From DAOMOD01 sp035444205 (GTDB taxonomy: Bacteria; Pseudomonadota; Gammaproteobacteria; Xanthomonadales; BPKI01): DNA of 20,167 bases. A model generated the notes under the pieces. It was not told the DNA's origin and made no database searches. It saw only the letters and a program-made list of their open reading frames with translations. Positions 1-6,433 of this stretch are shown piece after piece. The stretch is from the NCBI GenBank assembly GCA_035444205.1, contig DAOMOD010000064.1:1-20167 (forward strand). The letters are read 5' to 3'. Numbering within the stretch: position 1 is the first letter of the stretch; each line of letters starts with the position of its first letter. A program made the translations under genes and the position numbers.

Positions 1-43
1 GGGCACGATGGCGGCACAGTGGTGCCGACCTACGACAACACTT

Positions 44-66
44 GTAGGAGCCCACCTTGTGGGCGA
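44..66. repeat. REP-like palindrome with GTAG head
   Basis: A GTAG tetranucleotide (44-47) is followed by a perfect 6-bp stem, GCCCAC (50-55) and GTGGGC (59-64), with a CTT loop. A GTAG head followed by a short GC-rich hairpin matches the REP/SMAG class of palindromes known from Stenotrophomonas and Pseudomonas, which RAYT transposases mobilise. It lies about 125 bp past the purK stop, the usual intergenic location for such repeats. Only one copy is visible here, so repeat status is inferred from form rather than copy number. Confidence 0.6.
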
Positions 67-102
67 CCCGGGTGCGCTTCGCCGGGCGCTCCGAAAATGG
101 AT

Positions 103-115
103 GTCCGCAACGGAC
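103..115 (-). terminator. weak candidate terminator after purEK
   Basis: A 5-bp stem, GTCCG (103-107) and CGGAC (111-115), has a 3-nt loop. On the minus strand it is followed about five bases later by TTTT (within 91-102). It lies about 75 bp beyond the purK stop. The stem is short and the T-tract brief, so this is only a plausible stop for the purE-purK transcript. The REP-like hairpin further downstream could serve equally well. No coding region can be supported in 1-191. Confidence 0.25.
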
Positions 116-191
116 GGCAAAGGACCTATCCGCTTCTTGTTCGTGCAATTGTGTTCGAGTAACCGCTTCGCGTCCCTTGCGGCCTGCTTGC

Positions 192-1331
192 TCAGGTGTG
201 CTTCGCCAGCGCCGCCAGCACTGGCGCCACCTGCGCTTCGCGCTCGAGCGCCCTGCCGACGCGCGCGAGCGACCCGGCCAGCGTGGCGGGGGCGTCGGCA
301 CGCAGCGTGAGGTGACCGACCTTGCGGCCCGGACGCGACGCCTTGCCGTAGTCGTGCCAGTGCGCGGCCGCTTCGGCAAGCGCGGCATCGCGTGCCGGCA
401 GCTGCCCCACCCAGTTGAGCATGGCCGATGTCCCACGCGGCGCGATGCTGCCAAGCGGAGCACCCAGGACCGCGCGCAAATGGTTCTCGAACTGGCTGGT
501 CTCGGCGCCTTCGATCGTCCAGTGCCCGGAGTTGTGGACACGCGGCGCCATCTCGTTGGCCATCAGGCGCCCTTCCACCAGGAACAGTTCCAGCGCGAAC
601 ACGCCGACGTAGTCGAGTGCTTCGGCCAGCGTACGCGCCACGGCCAGCGCCTCGTCGGCAAGCCCGGCGGACACGGCCGCCGGTGCCAGACTGGCCGACA
701 GGATGCCCGACGCATGCCAGTTCTCGACCAGCGGATAGGCCACGAACTGGCCGGTCGAGGAACGCACGCCCAGTACCGACAATTCGCGCTCAAAGGCGAC
801 GAAGCGCTCCAGGATCAGAGCTGCGCCGCCCAGCGCGGCCCATGCCGCCTCGACATCGCCGGGACCGCGCAGGCGGAACTGGCCCTTGCCGTCATAACCC
901 AGGCGGCGCGTCTTGAGAATGGCGGGCAGGCCGATGGCGGCGACCGCCTGCCTGAGATCCTCCAGGCTGTCGACTACGGCGAATTCCGGCGTGGCCAGGC
1001 CCAGCCCGCGGAACAGGTTCTTTTCTTCGAGGCGGTCCTGCGATACCGCCAGTGCACGCGGGTTGGGGTAGACCGGAACGCGCGCGGCAAGCCACTCGGC
1101 ACTGGCCGCGGGGACGTTCTCGAAATCGAAGGTGGCGACATCGACGCGCGCGGCGAACTCCTCGAGCGCGGCATGATCGCGGTAGTCGGCCTGCAGCAGC
1201 GGCGCCACCTGGCCCGCGCACGCATCGGCGACGCTGTCCAGGACCAGGAAGCGCAGGCCAAGCGGGGCGCCGGCAAGGGCCAGCATGCGGGCAAGCTGGC
1301 CGCCGCCCAGGATGCCCACCGTGAACGCCAT
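192..1331 (-). CDS. purK: N5-carboxyaminoimidazole ribonucleotide synthase PurK
   Basis: This 379-residue protein is an ATP-grasp enzyme that carboxylates aminoimidazole ribonucleotide with bicarbonate and ATP to give N5-CAIR in de novo purine synthesis, in the cytoplasm. The N-terminus carries GILGGGQLARM, the PurK dinucleotide-fold-like signature. The C-terminal half has the family block NEMAPRVHNSGHWT near residue 260, followed by the GAETSQFENHLRAVLG segment. Length matches the usual 355-390 residues. The ATG at 1331 lies two bases after the purE stop codon, so the two genes are almost certainly cotranscribed and translationally coupled. This is the expected arrangement, because PurE consumes unstable N5-CAIR. 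I see no missing motif or frameshift. Confidence 0.97.
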   Translation of the reverse strand: MAFTVGILGGGQLARMLALAGAPLGLRFLVLDSVADACAGQVAPLLQADYRDHAALEEFAARVDVATFDFENVPAASAEWLAARVPVYPNPRALAVSQDRLEEKNLFRGLGLATPEFAVVDSLEDLRQAVAAIGLPAILKTRRLGYDGKGQFRLRGPGDVEAAWAALGGAALILERFVAFERELSVLGVRSSTGQFVAYPLVENWHASGILSASLAPAAVSAGLADEALAVARTLAEALDYVGVFALELFLVEGRLMANEMAPRVHNSGHWTIEGAETSQFENHLRAVLGAPLGSIAPRGTSAMLNWVGQLPARDAALAEAAAHWHDYGKASRPGRKVGHLTLRADAPATLAGSLARVGRALEREAQVAPVLAALAKHT

Positions 1332-1333
1332 TT

Positions 1334-1843
1334 CTAAGGCTGCCGCGGATCCGGCCGCGACAGCACAGCCTCGGTCTGCCTGTCGCGAAAGGCCTTCAAC
1401 GCCGCAGCCACCGGGCCATGCGTGCGCGCCAGCAATGCCGCCGCGAACAACCCGGCGTTGCGCGCGCCGGCGGCGCCAATGGCAAATGTGGCGACGGGAA
1501 TCCCGGCCGGCATCTGTGCGATCGACAACAGCGAATCCAGACCGTTCAGCGCCTGCGACCGCACCGGTACACCGAGCACGGGCACGGCGGTCTTGGCCGC
1601 CAGCATGCCGGGCAGGTGTGCCGCGCCACCGGCGCCTGCGATGATCGCAGCCAGCCCACGGGCCTCGGCACTCGCGGCATACTCGAACAGGAGATCGGGC
1701 GTACGGTGCGCGGACACCACCTTCACCTCGCAGGGCACACCCAGGCTGTCGAGCACATCGACCGCCTCCTTCATCGTTTCCCAGTCCGAGCGTGAGCCCA
1801 TGACCACGCCGATCAGGGGCGCCGATGCGTCTTGCTCGCTCAT
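1334..1843 (-). CDS. purE: N5-carboxyaminoimidazole ribonucleotide mutase PurE (class I)
   Basis: PurE converts N5-CAIR to CAIR, the step after PurK; the class I enzyme is an octamer. The sequence shows the expected motifs in order: MGSRSDW near the N-terminus, SAHRTP, the GAGGAAHLPGM phosphate and ligand loop, and QMPAGIPVATFAIG. The length of 169 residues is normal. A GTG at 1852 would add three residues (MDD). I prefer the ATG at 1843 because the GGGAG upstream is only two bases from the GTG but about eleven from the ATG. The gene leads the purE-purK operon and diverges from the YcaR-like gene, leaving 71 bp for both promoters. Confidence 0.96.
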   Translation of the reverse strand: MSEQDASAPLIGVVMGSRSDWETMKEAVDVLDSLGVPCEVKVVSAHRTPDLLFEYAASAEARGLAAIIAGAGGAAHLPGMLAAKTAVPVLGVPVRSQALNGLDSLLSIAQMPAGIPVATFAIGAAGARNAGLFAAALLARTHGPVAAALKAFRDRQTEAVLSRPDPRQP

Positions 1844-1869
1844 GTCGTCCACGGCTCCCGAAAAACGCT

Positions 1870-1875
1870 ATTGTA
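1870..1875 (-). promoter_or_regulatory. candidate -10 box for purEK
   Basis: On the minus strand these bases read TACAAT, one mismatch from TATAAT. They would place transcription initiation near 1863, about 20 nt before the purE ATG at 1843. No convincing -35 hexamer is visible at the right spacing, so this is tentative. It sits in the only intergenic space that could hold the purE promoter. Confidence 0.3.
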
Positions 1876-1914
1876 CGGCCAGCCGAGTACTTTCCACTTT
1901 ACCGCCACCAGCCC

Positions 1915-2169
1915 ATGGACAAACGCCTGCTCGAGATCCTCTGTTGCCCGGTCAGCAAGACGCCGCTCAAGCTGGTCGGCCGCCAGCGTCTGGCCGACAT
2001 CAACGAACGCATTGCCCGTGGAGAAATCCTGCGCGTGGACGGTACCCGCGTCGACCGTCCCCTGCAGGAAGCACTGATCACCGAAGACGACAAGGTCGTC
2101 TACCGCATCGATGACGGTGTGCCGGTCCTTTTGCCGGAGGAAGGCATCGGCACCGTGCAGTTCACCTAA
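1915..2169 (+). CDS. Trm112/YcaR-like small protein
   Basis: This is an 84-residue protein of the UPF0434/Trm112-like family (E. coli YcaR). In eukaryotes and archaea Trm112 activates methyltransferases; the bacterial role is unclear. The start MDKRLLEILCCPVSKTPL and the end YRIDDGVPVLLPEE match both ends of YcaR closely. Two things differ from E. coli YcaR, which has about 60 residues and a CPVC knuckle. The second Cys of the knuckle is Ser here (CCPVS), and there is a charged insertion (residues about 28-57) between the two conserved ends. The ATG at 1915 starts exactly at the family N-terminus; longer readings upstream do not resemble the family. It diverges from purE and has no obvious Shine-Dalgarno sequence. 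Confidence 0.85.
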   Translation: MDKRLLEILCCPVSKTPLKLVGRQRLADINERIARGEILRVDGTRVDRPLQEALITEDDKVVYRIDDGVPVLLPEEGIGTVQFT

Positions 2170-2318
2170 ATTCACAAATCGACTCGGGATTTCAAGGCGA
2201 ATCGGGAGATTTGTCACAATCGTTCGCCCGGATCCGCGGCACTTTTCGACTAAGCTAGATCGAATTCCGCCCGCCCCCGGCAGCCACCGAAGAGCCGCTC
2301 CGAGCGACCGCCCTTCCC

Positions 2319-4757
2319 ATGACCCAGCAGCCAGACATCGGACAGTCCCGCCCGCGCCAGGTCATGGCTGATCTGCACAAGCGCATCCACGCCTGCGCGA
2401 TACCCCGACTGGCGGCGCTTGTGCGGGAGACACTGGACGCGGTCGACGACGCCCTGTTCGACATGGCGGAGAAGGCCAACAGCAACGCCGAGCAGGCACG
2501 CTACTTCGACGGCATGCGCGAGGTTCGCCGGCGTCGCGGCGACATCGAGCACCGCTTCCAGGAGCGCCTGGTACAGGGGTTGGTGGAATTCGCCGAAGGC
2601 CGCGCAAGGCGCACCGGCGGCACCGGCCAGTCGACCCGACAGCCTCAGGATTCGCTGAGCCTGGTCGAAAACGAGGAGTTGGAGCAGTCGCTGGCGGTCA
2701 CCGCCATGGCCAGTCGTGCCGAGGGCAAGTTGGGCCGAACCCTGTACGCGCTGAACCGCCGGCTCGAGCAGATCGTGGCAGCAGCGGAGGTCGACGACGA
2801 CAACAATCCCCTGGCGCCGGCTGCACTGGCCTCGGCGTTCCGCGCGGCCATCGAACCGCTCGAGTGCACCATCGAGATCCGCCTGATTCTGCTCAAGCTG
2901 TTCGATCGATTGGTGATCGATGCACTCGAACCGATCTACGGCGAACTCAACGAACTGCTGGTGGCGGCCGGCATTCTGCCGAAGGTTCCGACGCCAGTGG
3001 CCCAGCGCAGGGAATCGCAGGATCGCGACGCGACTGCCCCGCCCGAACTTGCACCGGTTGAACCGGCGCAGATCGCGGATTCTTTGCAGGGTAGATCGCC
3101 GACCGGACCGCATTCGACACCGGCTGGCGGCGGCGCGGCGCCTCCCGTTTCCCACCCTGCAGGTGCGCACCCGGGCACCTTTGGTACCGCACAGCACACC
3201 GACGACCGTGATCCCTTCGCCGAGGACGATCAGGATTCGCCTTTCTCCGACGAGGTCTACCGCAGCATCTACACGCTGATGGCGGCGCAGCGCACGGCAC
3301 GCCACTACGCCGGATCCGTCGAGCGCCACGCCGCCAACGATCCGGCAGCCGACGCCGCAGGGGCCGAAGCGGGACGTGCCGATCGCCATGACGATCGGGG
3401 CGCAGCCGAGCGGCTGGTCGTCGATGTCGGCGATCTGCTCAGTGCGCTGTCCATGCTGCAGGGCGAGTTCAGTTCGGCCGGCGAAGCGCCATCCCCGGCC
3501 GACCAGGTCAAGCACAGGTTGCTCGACCACGTGGGCCGCCTCGGCGTGGACGCCGAGAGCTCACAGATCCGCCCGCGCGACGAGCACACCATCGATCTCG
3601 TGGGCATGGTCTTCGACTACATCCTGCAGGATCAGAACCTGCCGCCCGCGATCCAGGTGCTGCTGGCCCGGCTGCAGATTCCCTATATCAAGGTTGCGCT
3701 GCTCGACCCTCGCTTCTTCGCCATGCGCAGCCATCCCGCCAGGCGCCTGCTCGATGAGCTGTCGCAGGCAGGCATCGGCTGGAGCGAAGCCAGCGACCCG
3801 GACCGCCGCCTGTACGACAGGATCTCCGGTGTGGTCGACACCGTACTTCGCCAATTCGACGACAACCTCGCCCTGTTCGACCGCCTGTTGTCCAATTTCC
3901 GCGGCTTCGTCGCGGCGGAACGGCGCCGCGCCGAGGTGGCCGAACAGCGCGCCGCCGAGGCGACGCGCGGTCGCGAGCGCCTGCTTGGTGCGCGCCGGCG
4001 TGCCGCCCGCGAGGTTCTGGAGCGGGTACGCGGTCGCGATCTGCCGCGCGTCATCCACAACGTACTCACGCGCCCCTGGGCCAACTTCCTGGTCCTGACC
4101 CTGCTGCGCCAGGGCGAGGACAGCCAGGCCTGGGTGGACGCGGTACGCTTCGCCGACGATCTCGCCTGGGCCGCCGAGCCGAAGACCGACCCGGAGGAGC
4201 GTGAACGCCTGCTGCAGATGATTCCGCAGATTGAGCGCATGCTGAGACACGGACTGACCACGGTCGCCTATCACGACAGCGATATCCAGAAGCTGAGCGC
4301 AGAACTGGTGCACCTGCTTGAGTCGCAGGTCGATCCCGACTGCGAGCCAACCGAACTCGCGCACGAAGCCGAGGACGAACTGCATCTCCCGGGCGAACCG
4401 CTGGTGCAGCCGCTCGATTCCAGCCTCGAAGACCCGGGCGCCCGCGCGGACATCGCACCAGGATCCCCCCTTCAGGAAGCCTGGGTGCAGCGGGCGCGCG
4501 ATCTCACCATCGGTACCTGGGTCGAATTTCGTCGCACCGAGGGGCCGAACGAACGCGCCCGGCTGTCTTGGACCAGCCCGGTCAGCGGCCGCCATCTGTT
4601 CGTCAATCACAAGGGCCTGAAGGTGTGCGACCGCAGCCCGGAACGGCTCGCCGAGGAACTGGAGAGCGGTACGGCATCGGTGCTGGAGAGTTCTGCGCTG
4701 GTCGACCGCGCCCTCAACGAGATCCTGGCGCGGCTGCGCAAGCAACGGACCAGTTGA
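2319..4757 (+). CDS. DUF1631 family protein
   Basis: This 812-residue protein belongs to a family found mainly in beta- and gammaproteobacteria. The function is not established, and some members have been misnamed thymidine phosphorylase. Residues 15-225 are helical and carry the family-like blocks DDALFDMAEKA, YFDGMREVRRRRG and NPLAPAALASAFRAAIEPLE. Residues about 225-362 form a Pro/Ala/Asp-rich, low-complexity linker. A second helical region (about 365-690) follows, with a strongly charged Arg/Glu coiled-coil-like stretch around 525-575. The last 80 residues (GTWVEFRR, RLSWTSPVSGRHLFVNHKG) look beta-rich and somewhat PilZ-like, which is only an impression. No signal peptide or membrane segment is seen, so it is probably cytoplasmic. 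nadC follows on the same strand a few tens of bases later. Confidence 0.88.
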   Translation: MTQQPDIGQSRPRQVMADLHKRIHACAIPRLAALVRETLDAVDDALFDMAEKANSNAEQARYFDGMREVRRRRGDIEHRFQERLVQGLVEFAEGRARRTGGTGQSTRQPQDSLSLVENEELEQSLAVTAMASRAEGKLGRTLYALNRRLEQIVAAAEVDDDNNPLAPAALASAFRAAIEPLECTIEIRLILLKLFDRLVIDALEPIYGELNELLVAAGILPKVPTPVAQRRESQDRDATAPPELAPVEPAQIADSLQGRSPTGPHSTPAGGGAAPPVSHPAGAHPGTFGTAQHTDDRDPFAEDDQDSPFSDEVYRSIYTLMAAQRTARHYAGSVERHAANDPAADAAGAEAGRADRHDDRGAAERLVVDVGDLLSALSMLQGEFSSAGEAPSPADQVKHRLLDHVGRLGVDAESSQIRPRDEHTIDLVGMVFDYILQDQNLPPAIQVLLARLQIPYIKVALLDPRFFAMRSHPARRLLDELSQAGIGWSEASDPDRRLYDRISGVVDTVLRQFDDNLALFDRLLSNFRGFVAAERRRAEVAEQRAAEATRGRERLLGARRRAAREVLERVRGRDLPRVIHNVLTRPWANFLVLTLLRQGEDSQAWVDAVRFADDLAWAAEPKTDPEERERLLQMIPQIERMLRHGLTTVAYHDSDIQKLSAELVHLLESQVDPDCEPTELAHEAEDELHLPGEPLVQPLDSSLEDPGARADIAPGSPLQEAWVQRARDLTIGTWVEFRRTEGPNERARLSWTSPVSGRHLFVNHKGLKVCDRSPERLAEELESGTASVLESSALVDRALNEILARLRKQRTS

Positions 4758-4777
4758 AGCCCCCCGCGCCACCCGAT

Positions 4778-4787
4778 NNNNNNNNNN
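4778..4787. other. assembly gap (10 N)
   Basis: Exactly ten undetermined bases interrupt the space between the DUF1631 stop and the first recognisable nadC codon. A round run of ten is normally a placeholder of unknown length. The missing DNA should contain the nadC start codon. The last two bases before the gap are AT, so the start could even straddle the edge, but that cannot be decided here. Confidence 0.95.
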
Positions 4788-4788
4788 C

Positions 4789-5610
4789 CAGCAGGATGTC
4801 GATGCAGCGCTGGCCGAGGACATCGGCACGGGCGACGCCACCGCCGACCTGCTGCCCGCCGACCTGCGCATGCAGGCGCAACTGCTGTGCCGGGAGCATG
4901 CCGTGCTTGCCGGACGCGCATGGTTCGATGCCTGTTTCCGCGAACTGGACGTCGACATCGTGGTCGACTGGCGGTTCGACGACGGCGACCGCATACCCGC
5001 TGGAAGCTACGTGTGTTCGCTCAAGGGGAAGGCACGGGCCCTGGTGGCTGCCGAACGCAGTGCACTCAACTTCCTGCAGACGCTGTCCGGCACCGCCACC
5101 GCCACCGCACGCTATTGCGATGCCGTGGCGGGCAGCAGGCTGCGCATCCTGGATACCCGCAAGACCCTGCCCGGACTCCGCCACGCGCAGAAATATGCCG
5201 TCCGTTGCGGCGGCGGCAGCAACCATCGCATGGGTCTGTACGACGCGATCCTGGTCAAGGAAAACCACATCGCAGCCGCTGGCGGAATCGATGCGGCGGT
5301 GCGTCTGGCCCGCGTTCGCTTTCCCGACCTGCCGCTCGAAGTCGAGGTCGAATCCCTCCATGAACTCGATCAGGCACTTGCCTGCGGCGTACCCCGGGTT
5401 CTGCTCGACGAGTTCAGCCTGGACGACATGCGCGAGGCGGTACGCCGCAGTTCCGGCATTGCCGAACTGGAGGTGTCCGGCGGCGTCGAACTGGAAGGCC
5501 TCGCCGACATCGCCGCCACCGGCGTGGACTACGTGTCGATCGGCGCGCTGACCAAACATGTGCGCGCCGTCGACTTCTCGCTCAGGCTCAGAACACTCCC
5601 GCAAACTTGA
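4789..5610 (+). CDS. nadC: nicotinate-nucleotide pyrophosphorylase NadC (5' end lost in gap)
   Basis: NadC (quinolinate phosphoribosyltransferase) makes nicotinate mononucleotide from quinolinate and PRPP in de novo NAD synthesis. About 273 residues are readable, starting QQDVDAALAEDIGTGDAT, which normally lies some ten residues from the family N-terminus, so little is missing. Landmarks include ERSALNFLQTLSGTAT, the catalytic block ILDTRKTLPGLRHAQKYAV, CGGGSNHRMGLYDAILVKENH (split here only for naming), VEVESLHE, VLLDEFS and the C-terminal LEVSGGV and DYVSIGALTKHV. These supply the Arg, Lys and acidic residues that bind the phosphates and quinolinate. The open frame continues to the gap without a start. 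The 3' end overlaps the convergent FHA gene by 23 bp. Confidence 0.95.
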   Translation, partial: QQDVDAALAEDIGTGDATADLLPADLRMQAQLLCREHAVLAGRAWFDACFRELDVDIVVDWRFDDGDRIPAGSYVCSLKGKARALVAAERSALNFLQTLSGTATATARYCDAVAGSRLRILDTRKTLPGLRHAQKYAVRCGGGSNHRMGLYDAILVKENHIAAAGGIDAAVRLARVRFPDLPLEVEVESLHELDQALACGVPRVLLDEFSLDDMREAVRRSSGIAELEVSGGVELEGLADIAATGVDYVSIGALTKHVRAVDFSLRLRTLPQT

Positions 5611-6397
5611 GTCCGGCGGCGACGGCGCCCAGCACCACGACGCCCACGACGATCCAGATCCACATCTGCGAGCCTGCGGCCGCAGGTTGGCTTGTGGGCG
5701 CGGGCGCGCGTTTCTGGGCACCGACCGACGAGTCCATGCCCGGCGTCACCAGCAGGAAGCGCAGCGTATCCAGACGAAGCTCATCGCCTGGCTTGAGCAC
5801 ACCCTTGTGCACGCGCTCGTCGTTGATGAAGGTGCCATTGGACGAGCCCAGGTCCTCGACCATCAGACCCTCGGGAAGGGTCTGCACGCGCACGTGGTGG
5901 CGTGAGATCTCCTCGGATGGAATGGAGATCTCGCACTCGCTCATGCGGCCGATGGTCATGGTGCCGAACACCGGAAAGTTCTTGCCGAAGGTGCTGCCGG
6001 AGACCCCGCGCAGAATATGTCGGGGCACGGCCATGCGCACCTTGGTGCGTCCCACTTCGTCGACCGGTGCGGAGGGCGGCGCCGGAGTGGGTGCAGAGGA
6101 TGTCGGTGCCGCCCGCTCGAAAGCCACCACGCGCGACTGCACGCCGCCGATGGCCAGGAGGTCGCCCGGCCTGATCTGCGTCTCTGCGGTGATCGCCTTG
6201 CCGTTGAGCAACACGCGCGCGCCGGGCGCGATATCGAAGACCCGCCCGTGCACGCCGCTCAGTTCGATCCGACAGTGCTCGGGGGCAACCCCGTCGCGAT
6301 CCAGCCGAATCTCACAGCCTTCGGCGCTGCCGATCCGGCTTACGCCCTCGCGCAGCGAGTGCTGCGCATGCTCACCATTGGGAAAAAGCAGCTTCAT
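5588..6397 (-). CDS. membrane-anchored protein with two FHA domains
   Basis: This 269-residue protein carries two forkhead-associated domains, which bind phosphothreonine peptides. The second (about 145-218) is canonical: IGR at 149-151, SRHH at 165-168 and SSNGTF at 185-190. The first (about 16-92) keeps RIG and LNG but has PEHC in place of SxxH, so its binding site may be weak or altered. A Pro/Ala/Ser linker separates them (97-112) and another precedes a C-terminal membrane helix (about 245-263) that ends the protein, a tail-anchor layout with both FHA domains cytoplasmic. GAGGGGG lies about ten bases before the ATG. The gene begins 36 bp after the kinase gene stop, so the pair is probably one operon and the FHA protein a likely kinase partner or substrate reader. 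No effector domain is present. Confidence 0.9.
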   Translation of the reverse strand: MKLLFPNGEHAQHSLREGVSRIGSAEGCEIRLDRDGVAPEHCRIELSGVHGRVFDIAPGARVLLNGKAITAETQIRPGDLLAIGGVQSRVVAFERAAPTSSAPTPAPPSAPVDEVGRTKVRMAVPRHILRGVSGSTFGKNFPVFGTMTIGRMSECEISIPSEEISRHHVRVQTLPEGLMVEDLGSSNGTFINDERVHKGVLKPGDELRLDTLRFLLVTPGMDSSVGAQKRAPAPTSQPAAAGSQMWIWIVVGVVVLGAVAAGLKFAGVF

Positions 6398-6433
6398 GTG
6401 TTCGTGACCCCCTCAAACAGTTAGGGCATTGCA

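Noticed and set aside
1..191. The 3' end of another gene entering from the left edge
   Set aside because: One plus-strand frame is open to the TAA at 148-150, but it runs through the REP-like hairpin and shows no recognisable family. It is too short to support.
57..1337. Plus-strand open frame of 426 codons opposite purK
   Set aside because: purK on the other strand is unambiguous over the same span. The plus-strand translation is low-complexity, Arg- and Gln-rich.
3561..4994. Long minus-strand open frame opposite DUF1631 and nadC, running through the gap
   Set aside because: It crosses undetermined bases and overlaps two well-supported plus-strand genes. Its translation shows no family motif.
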